From assembly GCF_025564085.1 (NCBI RefSeq), contig NZ_JAMGZJ010000067.1, positions 62,001 through 126,000 on the forward strand: a stretch of 64,000 nucleotides of DNA. Reading direction: 5' to 3'. Shown in pieces: positions 56,707 through 64,000 of this stretch. Made by a program: the position numbers and the translations under genes. The stretch comes from Silvania confinis (GTDB taxonomy: Bacteria; Pseudomonadota; Gammaproteobacteria; Enterobacterales; Enterobacteriaceae). The first letter of the stretch is position 1. Every line of letters starts with the position of its first letter. The notes beneath the pieces were generated by a model, which was not told the DNA's origin, ran no database searches, and worked only from the letters and a program-made list of their open reading frames with translations.

Positions 56707-58452
56707 TCAGTACCCCGCCGTCAAATCATCCACCGAACGCGGATCCGATGCCCCATACAGCGCACCGTCCGGTCCGACCATAATGCTCTGGGTACTGCCC
56801 ATCGCCTCTTTCACCGCCACTTTTTGCCCACGCTGCTCCAGCAGCTTCAGGGTATCCGGGCTGAAGCCTTTTTCCACCCGCAGCTCATCCGGCAGCCACT
56901 GGTGATGGAAGCGCGGCGCGTTGGTGGCTTCTGCCACGTTCATCCCAAAATCAATGCTGTTCACCACCATTTGTAGCACGGTAGTGATAATCCGGCTTCC
57001 GCCTGGGCTACCGGTCACCAGCCAGGTTTTACCGTCTTTCACCACAATGGTCGGTGACATTGACGACAGCGGACGCTTCTTCGGCCCGACGGCATTGGCA
57101 TCGCCGCCCACTAACCCGTAGACGTTCGGCACGCCTGGCTTGGCAGAAAAATCATCCATCTCGTTGTTCAGTAAAATTCCGCTGTTGCCCGCCACAATCC
57201 CGGTACCGAAGGTGGTGTTCAGGGTGTAGGTTACCGCCACCGCATTACCGTCTTTATCCATCACCGAGAAGTGGGTGGTTTGGTTACTTTCGTAGGGTGC
57301 CAGCTTGCCGGGGCGGATCTCGCTCGACGGTTTGGCTTTGTTGATGTCGATCTGGTCGGCAAGGGATTTGGCATAGGCTTTATCCGTCAACGCCTGCCAC
57401 GGCACTTTGACGAAATCCGGATCGCCCAGATACTCCGAGCGGTCAGCGTAGGCATATTTTTCCGCCTCGGCCATGACCTGCATCGTATCGGCGCTGCCGA
57501 AGCCAAATTTGTGCATATCGAAGTTTTCGAGGATGTTGAGGATCTGCACGATGTGGATCCCGCCCGAAGACGGCGGCGGCATCGAGAACACCTGATACCC
57601 GCGATACTCCCCGCTGATCGGCTTACGCTCCACGGCTTTGTATTCGGCGAGATCGGCTTTGGTCATCAGCCCGCCGTTCTTCTTCATCTCCTCGGCAATC
57701 TGATCGGCGATCGCCCCTTTATAGAAGGCATCCGGGCCGTTTTCGGCAATCATCTCCAGGCTTTTCGCCAGATTGGTCTGCACCAGCTTGTCGCCCTTTT
57801 TCAGTGGCTCGCCGTCTTTCCAGAAGATCGCCTTGCTGTTCTCGTGGTTGGGAAGCACTTCACTGCCGTAGGTTTTTAGATCGTCGGCCAGCGCATCGTT
57901 GACCACAAAACCGTCGCGCGCCAGCTTGAAGGCAGGCTGCACCACTTTGTTGAGCGGCAGGGTGCCGTATTTATCCAGCGCCAGCGAGAATCCGGCCACG
58001 GTGCCCGGCGTGCCGGTTGCCAGATGAGAGGTGAGTGATTTTTTGCTGTCGGCGTTGCCCTGATCGTCGAGGAACATGTCGCGCGTGGCCTGATTCGGGG
58101 CCATCTCGCGGAAATCGATCGCGGTGGTGACGCCGTCTTTGGTGCGCAGCATCATAAACCCGCCGCCGCCGAGGTTACCCGCCTGCGGGTGCGTCACTGC
58201 CAGCGCGTAACCCACTGCCACCGCCGCATCCACGGCATTCCCGCCCTGCTTGAGAATATCCACCCCCACCTGGGTGGCGAGCGCATCCACCGAGGCGACC
58301 ATCCCCTTCTGCGCCCGCACGGGATGGAAAACATCCTCTTCCACCCCATACGACACGGGCGCTGCCGCCGGAGGCGTCGCTGCCACGCTAAACGTACCGC
58401 CTGCCATCAGGGCGGCGATAGCGACCCAGCGTATAAACCTTGGTTTCATCAT
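56707..58452 (-). CDS. ggt: Gamma-glutamyltranspeptidase, periplasmic precursor
   Basis: This is 581 residues with a signal peptide (about 1-25). The proenzyme cleaves itself before the catalytic Thr (about 392, in SNQTTHFSVMDKDG), giving large and small subunits. PLSSMSPTIVV and GSPGGSRIITTVL are the gamma-glutamyl-binding segments. It cleaves glutathione and moves or hydrolyses gamma-glutamyl groups in the periplasm. I chose ATG 58452 (MMKPRFIRW), seven bases after GGAG. Confidence 0.97.
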   Translation of the reverse strand: MMKPRFIRWVAIAALMAGGTFSVAATPPAAAPVSYGVEEDVFHPVRAQKGMVASVDALATQVGVDILKQGGNAVDAAVAVGYALAVTHPQAGNLGGGGFMMLRTKDGVTTAIDFREMAPNQATRDMFLDDQGNADSKKSLTSHLATGTPGTVAGFSLALDKYGTLPLNKVVQPAFKLARDGFVVNDALADDLKTYGSEVLPNHENSKAIFWKDGEPLKKGDKLVQTNLAKSLEMIAENGPDAFYKGAIADQIAEEMKKNGGLMTKADLAEYKAVERKPISGEYRGYQVFSMPPPSSGGIHIVQILNILENFDMHKFGFGSADTMQVMAEAEKYAYADRSEYLGDPDFVKVPWQALTDKAYAKSLADQIDINKAKPSSEIRPGKLAPYESNQTTHFSVMDKDGNAVAVTYTLNTTFGTGIVAGNSGILLNNEMDDFSAKPGVPNVYGLVGGDANAVGPKKRPLSSMSPTIVVKDGKTWLVTGSPGGSRIITTVLQMVVNSIDFGMNVAEATNAPRFHHQWLPDELRVEKGFSPDTLKLLEQRGQKVAVKEAMGSTQSIMVGPDGALYGASDPRSVDDLTAGY

Positions 58453-58574
58453 TGTTATTCTCCAGGTACAGGGACTCACGCTCCCGCTTAAGCCTGGTTC
58501 ATAACTCTTAAAAAATCATTGTGCTGGCGGATCCGAGATAAACTTAGAGAAGGCCTCAGACGGAGGAAATAACC

Positions 58575-58964
58575 ATGAAACGACTGATTCTTGTGGCGGC
58601 GCTATTGCCGTTTGCCGTGTTAGCACAGCCAATTAACACCCTGAACAATCCGAACCAGCCGGGCTATCAAAACCCCAGCCAGCAGCGGATGCAGAACGAA
58701 ATGCAGGTTCAGCAGCAGCAGCAAAGCCGGATGCTCAATCAGCAAATGCAGAGCCAAACGCGTACGCAGCAGCAGAATCTGCAAACGCAGATCAACAACA
58801 ATACCCAGCGCGTCCAGCAGAGCCAGCCAGGGGGGCAAGTGCTGCCCAACACCAGTGGCAGCATGTTGAGCAGTGGAGAGTCTTCAAGCGGTGGGATGCA
58901 GCAGCAACATATGCTGCCGCAGCAGCAGCCTCAGCAAAACAGTGGCATGCTGAATAATCCTTAG
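58575..58964 (+). CDS. yhhA: YhhA, exported glutamine/asparagine-rich DUF2756 protein
   Basis: This is 129 residues: a signal peptide (1-17, ending VLA-QP), then a mature part dominated by Gln, Asn, Met and Ser, including a stretch of five Gln. The low complexity suggests an unstructured periplasmic or surface protein. The function is unknown. It is shorter than the E. coli protein (146 residues as I recall), as repeats of this kind vary in length. Its stop overlaps that of ugpQ by 4 bp, convergently. Confidence 0.88.
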   Translation: MKRLILVAALLPFAVLAQPINTLNNPNQPGYQNPSQQRMQNEMQVQQQQQSRMLNQQMQSQTRTQQQNLQTQINNNTQRVQQSQPGGQVLPNTSGSMLSSGESSSGGMQQQHMLPQQQPQQNSGMLNNP

Positions 58965-59701
58965 GGCTGAAAGTCCGGGCCAATCAGCGCAATCGCATCG
59001 GTACAGATGCAGTCCACGCCCCAGCCCAGCAGTTCAGCTGCGCGCTGGGGTTGGTTGACGGTATACACCAGGATACGTAACCCGGCGGCTTTGATGTCGT
59101 CCACCCGCGCTTCATCCAGCAGGCGGTGATTAAGGTGGATCGACACGCAGCCCAGCCGGGCGGTCAGCGCGCGCCAGTCGTCACGCCATTCATCCAGCAA
59201 TAAGCCGCGCGGCAGCTCAGGGGCTGCCGCCTGCGCCGCTTCCAGCGCATCGATCTCAAACGACGACAGCAGCGGTGCGGGCATACCTTCCCACAGCTCG
59301 CGCGCCGCCAGGGCAATCACTTTGCCCGTCAGCGGCCCGCTGCCAGTGGTGGGTTTGATCTCAATGTTCGCCATCATGCCATGCTGCCGACAGCGGTCGG
59401 CGACTTCGGCCAGCAGTGGCAGCGGCTCACCTTTGAATTCCTTACCAAACCAGCTTCCGGCATCGACCTTCAGCAGATCGCGCCACGGTAGCGCCCCCGC
59501 CACGCCCCAGCCGTTGCTGGTGCGCTCAAGGTTATCGTCGTGCAGCAGGAAAATTTCGCCGTCCTGGGACAGCTTGGCGTCAAACTCAATCATCGTATGG
59601 CCGTAATGCGCGCCAACGTCAATCGCCGCCAGGGTGTTCTCCGGCGCCAGTTTACCGCCGCCCCGGTGGGCGACGATGTGGGGATACGGCCAGTTACTCA
59701 T
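58961..59701 (-). CDS. ugpQ: Cytoplasmic glycerophosphodiester phosphodiesterase UgpQ
   Basis: This is 246 residues with the GDPD barrel. The catalytic HRGG...PENT is at His12, Arg13 and Glu21; the metal ligands Glu39 and Asp41 lie in [10 protein letters not shown], and His54 in [12 protein letters not shown]. It cleaves glycerophosphodiesters to glycerol-3-phosphate and alcohol after uptake by UgpBAEC. It overlaps ugpC by 4 bp. Confidence 0.97.
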   Translation of the reverse strand: MSNWPYPHIVAHRGGGKLAPENTLAAIDVGAHYGHTMIEFDAKLSQDGEIFLLHDDNLERTSNGWGVAGALPWRDLLKVDAGSWFGKEFKGEPLPLLAEVADRCRQHGMMANIEIKPTTGSGPLTGKVIALAARELWEGMPAPLLSSFEIDALEAAQAAAPELPRGLLLDEWRDDWRALTARLGCVSIHLNHRLLDEARVDDIKAAGLRILVYTVNQPQRAAELLGWGVDCICTDAIALIGPDFQP

Positions 59702-60768
59702 ACGCGTTGTCCTGTTTCACCATCGAATAAGTGCAGGTGATTTTCTGGCAGATGCAGCCACAGCGTGCTGCCTGCTTGCGGGCGCTCCTGATGCGACATG
59801 CGCACCACCAGCTTCTGCTCGCCCCAGCGTCCGTGCGCCAGGTTATCGGCGCCCAGCATCTCCAGGGTGTCCATGACCAGCGGCACCCCACCTTCTGCCT
59901 GCGAGCTTAACGCAATATGTTCCGGGCGGATACCGAGGGTCATTTTGCGCCCGGCATAACCGCGATAGAACCAGTTAACCGGCAGCGCCATGCCACTCTC
60001 CAGCTCAAAGTGGGTGCCTGAGCTGCTGATGCGGCCTTCCAGCAGGTTCATCGCCGGGCTGCCGATAAAGCTCGCTACAAAGCGGCTGGCGGGTTTTTCG
60101 TACACTTCCACCGGGGTGCCAATCTGCTCGGCAATGCCTTTGTTCATCACCATCACGCGCTGGGCGAGGGTCATCGCCTCCACCTGATCGTGGGTGACGT
60201 ACAGAGAGGTGGTTTTCAGCCGCCGGTGCAGGTGCTGCAGCTCCAGACGCATCTGCACCCGCAGCTTGGCGTCGAGGTTAGACAGCGGCTCATCGAACAG
60301 AAACACCGCCGGATCGCGCACAATAGCGCGGCCCATCGCCACGCGCTGGCGCTGGCCGCCAGAGAGCTCGCGCGGGCGGCGCTTGAGCAGTTCGTCCAGC
60401 TCCAGAATGCGCGCCGCCTCTTTGACACGCTCCTCAATATGGCCCTTGCCCATCCCGCGGATTTTCAGCCCCCAGGCCATGTTCTCTTCCACACTCATGT
60501 GCGGATAAAGCGCATAGTTCTGGAACACCATCGCAATGCCTCTGTCTTTCGGCTCCATCTCAGTCACCCGCTTGCGGTCGATCCAGATATCGCCGCTGGT
60601 GACGCGCTCGAGCCCGGCGACCATGCGCAGCAGGGTGGATTTACCACAGCCGGACGGGCCGACCATCACGATAAACTCGCCGTCCGCCACGTCGAGCGTT
60701 AACGGCTGAATAACCTGGGTTTTGCCATCCCAGCTTTTGGTGACTGCCTGTAATTTTAATCCTGCCAT
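59698..60768 (-). CDS. ugpC: UgpC, ATPase of the glycerol-3-phosphate ABC importer
   Basis: This is 356 residues. Walker A is GPSGCGKST (37-45), the signature [14 protein letters not shown], Walker [13 protein letters not shown] and the switch His in [12 protein letters not shown]-terminal MalK-like regulatory domain follows. I chose ATG 60768 ([11 protein letters not shown]), which begins just after ugpE and gives the E. coli length. Confidence 0.97.
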   Translation of the reverse strand: MAGLKLQAVTKSWDGKTQVIQPLTLDVADGEFIVMVGPSGCGKSTLLRMVAGLERVTSGDIWIDRKRVTEMEPKDRGIAMVFQNYALYPHMSVEENMAWGLKIRGMGKGHIEERVKEAARILELDELLKRRPRELSGGQRQRVAMGRAIVRDPAVFLFDEPLSNLDAKLRVQMRLELQHLHRRLKTTSLYVTHDQVEAMTLAQRVMVMNKGIAEQIGTPVEVYEKPASRFVASFIGSPAMNLLEGRISSSGTHFELESGMALPVNWFYRGYAGRKMTLGIRPEHIALSSQAEGGVPLVMDTLEMLGADNLAHGRWGEQKLVVRMSHQERPQAGSTLWLHLPENHLHLFDGETGQRV

Positions 60769-60769
60769 T

Positions 60770-61615
60770 TTATTTCTCGCTATCGACCAGGCCGCGGACA
60801 AATGCGCGCTGCATGGCTAAAACTATGACGACGGGTGGGATAAGGGTGAGCAGCATCGCCGCCATCACCTGGTTCCAGAGGGTGGTGCCTTCGCCGGTAG
60901 AGATCATCCCTTTGATGCCCGCCACGGCGGTGCCGAGATTAACGTCCTGCACAATCAGCAGCGGCCACAGGTACTGGTTCCAGCCGTAGATAAAGGTGAT
61001 CACGAACAGCGCCGCAAGGTTGGTGCGCGAGAGCGGCAGCACGATGTCGCGGAAAAAGCGCATCGGCGAGGCACCGTCGATACGGGCCGCTTCAATCAGC
61101 TCGTCCGGCAAGGTCATAAAGAACTGACGGAACAGGAAGGTGGCGGTCGCCGAGGCCATCAGCGGCAGAGTTAACCCGGCGTAGCTGTCGAGCATCCCCA
61201 GGTTGGCGATCACTTCCACCGTCGGGAAGATACGCACTTCGACCGGCAGCATCAGGGTGATAAAAATCATCCAGAAGAACAGATTGCGCAGCGGAAAGCG
61301 GAACCAGACGATGGCGAAGGCCGAGAGCATCGACACCACGATTTTGCCCACCGTAATGCCGAACGCCATGATGAAGCTATTGAGCATCATCAGCCAGAAC
61401 GGGGCGCTGTTGACCCCCACGCCCTGGGTCCAGATGATCGCCATATTCTCAAAAAGATGGCCGCCGGGGATCAGCGTCATCGGGGTTTCAAAGATGGCGT
61501 TTCGGTCCAGCGTGGCGGCCACAAAGGCCACGTACAGCGGGAACAGGATCACCAGAATGCCGAGGATCAGCATGGTGTGGCTGAAAATCGTCAGCCCGCG
61601 ACGGTTCTCAATCAT
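60770..61615 (-). CDS. ugpE: UgpE, permease subunit of the glycerol-3-phosphate ABC importer
   Basis: This is 281 residues with six transmembrane helices and the EAA loop [20 protein letters not shown] that docks onto UgpC. With UgpA it forms the channel for sn-glycerol-3-phosphate and glycerophosphodiesters. It overlaps ugpA by 4 bp (ATGA), and one base separates it from ugpC. Confidence 0.97.
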   Translation of the reverse strand: MIENRRGLTIFSHTMLILGILVILFPLYVAFVAATLDRNAIFETPMTLIPGGHLFENMAIIWTQGVGVNSAPFWLMMLNSFIMAFGITVGKIVVSMLSAFAIVWFRFPLRNLFFWMIFITLMLPVEVRIFPTVEVIANLGMLDSYAGLTLPLMASATATFLFRQFFMTLPDELIEAARIDGASPMRFFRDIVLPLSRTNLAALFVITFIYGWNQYLWPLLIVQDVNLGTAVAGIKGMISTGEGTTLWNQVMAAMLLTLIPPVVIVLAMQRAFVRGLVDSEK

Positions 61616-62499
61616 TGGTAGCGCACCTTACTTTCGACGTAGCGGAACTGCACCACCGTCAGGATGATGACGAGGAACATCAACACTACCGACTGGGCAG
61701 CAGAGGCCGACAGATCCAGCCCGGCAAAGCCTTCGCGGTAGATCTTATAGATAAGCGTGGTGGTGGCCTGTACCGGGCCGCCTGCGGTGGCGGCGTCGAT
61801 CACCGGGAAGGTGTCGAAGAAGGCGTACACCAGGTTGACCACCAGCAGGAAGAAACTCACCGGGGCGATCAGCGGCAGCGCCAGCTTGAAGAAGCGACGC
61901 ACCGGGCCTGCACCGTCAATGGCGGCTGCTTCCACCAGCGAGCGCGGAATAGACTGCAGCGCGGCAAAGAAGAACAGGAAGTTGTAGCTGATCTGCTTCC
62001 ACACCGAGGCGAAGACCACCAGGAACATGGCCTGACCGCTGTTCTGCGCGTGGTTCCAGTCGTAACCAAACTCCCCGAGGAAATGGGTAATCAGGCCGCG
62101 ACCCGGGTTAAAGAGGAAAATCCACAGCACGGCGGCGACGGCCGGTGCCACGGCGTAGGGCAGCAACATCAGGGTCTGATACAACCGACTGCCGCGCACA
62201 ACGTAATCCACCAGTGCGGCGAAGAACAATGAGGCAACAAGGCCGCTGACGGTGACCATGGCGCTGAATTTGATCGTCGTCCAGAAAGAGTCCAGATAGT
62301 AGCTGTCGTGCCACAACGCGGCAAAGTTATCCAGACCAACAAACTGACTCGACAGCCCAAACGGATCAACGCTTTGTACCGAGTACCACAGCGCTTCGCC
62401 CGCAGGCCAGATAAAGAAGATAACGGTGATCGCCAGCTGTGGCGCAACCAGCAGGTACGGCAGCCAGCGCGAACGGAACACCGGACGGGATGATGACAT
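61612..62499 (-). CDS. ugpA: UgpA, permease subunit of the glycerol-3-phosphate ABC importer
   Basis: This is 295 residues with six transmembrane helices and the EAA loop [20 protein letters not shown]. It is the partner of UgpE. I chose ATG 62499 ([12 protein letters not shown]), the family start; the longer ORF to 62613 reads through the intergenic repeats. A 159-bp repeat-rich gap separates it from ugpB. Confidence 0.97.
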   Translation of the reverse strand: MSSSRPVFRSRWLPYLLVAPQLAITVIFFIWPAGEALWYSVQSVDPFGLSSQFVGLDNFAALWHDSYYLDSFWTTIKFSAMVTVSGLVASLFFAALVDYVVRGSRLYQTLMLLPYAVAPAVAAVLWIFLFNPGRGLITHFLGEFGYDWNHAQNSGQAMFLVVFASVWKQISYNFLFFFAALQSIPRSLVEAAAIDGAGPVRRFFKLALPLIAPVSFFLLVVNLVYAFFDTFPVIDAATAGGPVQATTTLIYKIYREGFAGLDLSASAAQSVVLMFLVIILTVVQFRYVESKVRYQ

Positions 62500-62521
62500 T
62501 GAGATTTGATTCCTGAACAGT

Positions 62522-62549
62522 GCCGGGTGGCGGCTTCGCCTTACCCGGC
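62522..62549. repeat. REP element in the ugpB-ugpA gap (1)
   Basis: GCCGGGTGGCGGCTTCGCC...TTACCCGGC is a near-perfect REP palindrome, 22 bp after the ugpA start within the ugp operon. Confidence 0.85.
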
Positions 62550-62567
62550 CTACGATTTCGGTTTTCT

Positions 62568-62588
62568 CCCTCTCCCCGTGGGAGAGGG
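62568..62588. repeat. CCCTCTCCC hairpin, copy 6 (ugpB-ugpA)
   Basis: CCCTCTCCC and GGGAGAGGG with a CGT loop are followed by TTGGGGTGAGG, the same tail as at copy 5. It lies inside an operon, unlike copies 1-5, which lie at gene ends. Confidence 0.8.
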
Positions 62589-62623
62589 TTGGGGTGAGGC
62601 TATTAGCCCGCACGAACCCTGCA

Positions 62624-62651
62624 GGCCCGGTAAGCTACGCGTCACCGGGCC
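62624..62651. repeat. REP element in the ugpB-ugpA gap (2)
   Basis: GGCCCGGTAAGCTACGCGTC...ACCGGGCC forms a REP palindrome 8 bp after the ugpB stop. With the REP at 62522 and copy 6 it fills nearly all of the gap. Such structures often protect the upstream mRNA, which could raise UgpB over the permease subunits. Confidence 0.85.
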
Positions 62652-62658
62652 ATTCACA

Positions 62659-63975
62659 TTACGATTTGGTTGACTGCTCGAAGCGGCGCAGCAGCTGGTT
62701 ACCACGCTCAACCGCGGAATCCAGCGCCTGCTGTGGCTCTTTCTTACCGGTCCACACGCTTTCCAGCTCTTCATCGACAATGGTACGGATCTGCGGCATG
62801 TTGCCCAGACGCATACCCTTGGTGTACGGCATCGGCGGCTTGTTCAGCATCTGACGCGTTGCAATATCCGCACCTGGATTTTTGTCATAGAAGCCCTGCT
62901 CGCGGGTCAGGTCGTAAGCGGCTTTGGTGATCGGCAGGTAGCCGGTCTTCTGGTGCCACTCGGCGGCATTTTCCGGTTTCGCCAGGAACTCGAGGAACTC
63001 CGCTACGCCTTTGTAGGTGCCGTTGTCTTTGCCCTGCATCACCCACAGGCTTGCGCCGCCGATGATGGCGTTCTGCGGTGCGCCTTTAGCTTCAACATCG
63101 TATGGCATCATGCCCACGCCGTAGTTAAATTTGGCGTAGTGACGGATATCCGCCAGCGAGCCGGACGAGGCGGTGGTGATCGCACAGTCGCCGCTGTAGA
63201 ACTTCTCGGTAGATTCGTCTTTACGTCCGAAGTAGCTGAAATCGCCCTTCTTGTTCAGTTCCTGCAGCAAGGCAATGTGCTTCACCTGCTCCGGCTTGTT
63301 GAATTCCAGTACCGCGTCGGTGCCGTCAAAGCCGTTGTTTTTGGTCGCGACCGGCAGGCCATGCCAGGCGCTGAAGTTTTCGATCTGGATCCAGCCCTGC
63401 CAGCCACTGGCGTAGCCGCATTTCATGCCGGAAGCTTTCAATTTAGCGGTGTACGCGGCCAGATCCTGCCAGGTTTTTGGCGGCTGCTCCGGGTCTAAAC
63501 CGGCTTTCTTGAAGGCGTCTTTGTTGTAATACAGCACCGGGGTGGAGCTGTTAAACGGCTGGGACAGCAGGTGCCCGGTTTTAGAATCGGTGTAATAACC
63601 CGAGACGGTCGGCACGAACTGCGATTCGTCGAACGTAATGCCCGCATCCTTAAACACTTCGTACACCGGTTTAATGGCTTTCGATGCCATCATGGTGGCG
63701 GTGCCCACTTCATAAACCTGTAACAGCGCCGGGGCGTTGCCGGTACGGAAGGCGGCGATACCTGCGCTCAGGCTCTGTTCGTAGTTACCTTTGTACACCG
63801 GCACAATTTTGTAATCCGGATGGGTGTCGTTGAAACGCTGCGCCAGGGAATCAACTTCTTTACCCAACTCCCCTTCCATGGAATGCCAGAACGGAATGCT
63901 GGTGACAGCCATTGCATTCGTCGCAAAAGCCAGACCAACTGCCAGACCCAAAGCTGTGTGTCGTAACGATGTCAT
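62659..63975 (-). CDS. ugpB: UgpB, periplasmic glycerol-3-phosphate-binding protein
   Basis: This is 438 residues with a signal peptide (1-23, ending NAMA) and mature start [12 protein letters not shown]. The fold is that of family 1 extracellular solute-binding proteins. It delivers glycerol-3-phosphate and glycerophosphodiesters to UgpAE. I chose ATG 63975 ([10 protein letters not shown]), six bases after AGAGAG; the ATG at 63981 is too close to it. In E. coli the operon is induced by PhoB under phosphate starvation; the pho box would lie to the right of the window. Confidence 0.97.
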   Translation of the reverse strand: MTSLRHTALGLAVGLAFATNAMAVTSIPFWHSMEGELGKEVDSLAQRFNDTHPDYKIVPVYKGNYEQSLSAGIAAFRTGNAPALLQVYEVGTATMMASKAIKPVYEVFKDAGITFDESQFVPTVSGYYTDSKTGHLLSQPFNSSTPVLYYNKDAFKKAGLDPEQPPKTWQDLAAYTAKLKASGMKCGYASGWQGWIQIENFSAWHGLPVATKNNGFDGTDAVLEFNKPEQVKHIALLQELNKKGDFSYFGRKDESTEKFYSGDCAITTASSGSLADIRHYAKFNYGVGMMPYDVEAKGAPQNAIIGGASLWVMQGKDNGTYKGVAEFLEFLAKPENAAEWHQKTGYLPITKAAYDLTREQGFYDKNPGADIATRQMLNKPPMPYTKGMRLGNMPQIRTIVDEELESVWTGKKEPQQALDSAVERGNQLLRRFEQSTKS

Positions 63976-64000
63976 TGTCATCTCTCTTATTGTGCCGGAT

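Overview
The window is a stretch of core chromosome from a member of the Enterobacteriaceae. Gene order and protein sequences follow the Escherichia coli hofQ-to-ugpB region closely. Several differences point to the Enterobacter/Lelliottia/Leclercia side of the family rather than Escherichia: no rtc genes between malT and glpR, no yhgA between feoC and bioH, a bactofilin gene beside ryhB, and many CCCTCTCCC-type intergenic hairpins. The genus assignment is an inference from memory of these genomes, not a database result. No prophage, integrase, insertion sequence, CRISPR array, tRNA or rRNA was seen.

Layout. Positions 1-3.6 kb hold the first codons of aroK and the hofMNOPQ cluster (type IV pilus/competence-like DNA uptake), divergent from mrcA (PBP1a, 3.7-6.3 kb). 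Then come nudE, igaA (Rcs brake), yrfG, hslR and hslO (heat-shock rescue), pckA (gluconeogenesis), the ompR-envZ osmosensor, greB and yhgF/tex (transcription), feoABC (ferrous iron uptake), a small secreted DUF1471 protein, bioH, gntX and nfuA (Fe-S), and gntT (gluconate uptake). Next are malQ-malP divergent from malT (26-34 kb), glpR-glpG-glpE divergent from glpD (34-37.7 kb), and the glgBXCAP glycogen operon (37.8-47.2 kb). After these come asd, yhgN, gntU-gntK-gntR, yhhW, yhhX, a bactofilin gene, the sRNA ryhB, yhhY, ggt, yhhA and the ugpBAECQ glycerol-3-phosphate ABC operon, with ugpB starting 25 bp from the right edge.

The genes form a carbon, iron and envelope block. Maltodextrin breakdown (malP/malQ) and glycogen turnover (glg) share glucose-1-phosphate. 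glpD and ugp supply glycerol phosphate, gntT/gntU/gntK feed gluconate to 6-phosphogluconate, and pckA runs gluconeogenesis. Regulatory sites readable in the DNA match this: CRP-like sites before pckA, malT, glpD and gntK, three MalT boxes before malP, GntR operators at gntT and gntK, a GlpR operator at glpD, and Fur-like boxes at feo and ryhB.

The most unusual DNA is the roughly 830-bp gap between yhgN and gntU. It holds two inverted copies of a roughly 265-bp hairpin-rich repeat around a 190-bp AT-rich centre. A truncated third copy lies after gntT, the paralogue of gntU. A second repeat family (CCCTCTCCC hairpins, twice fused to a GGCAAC/GTTGCC terminator) marks many gene ends. The bactofilin gene squeezed between yhhX and ryhB is the clearest accessory gene.
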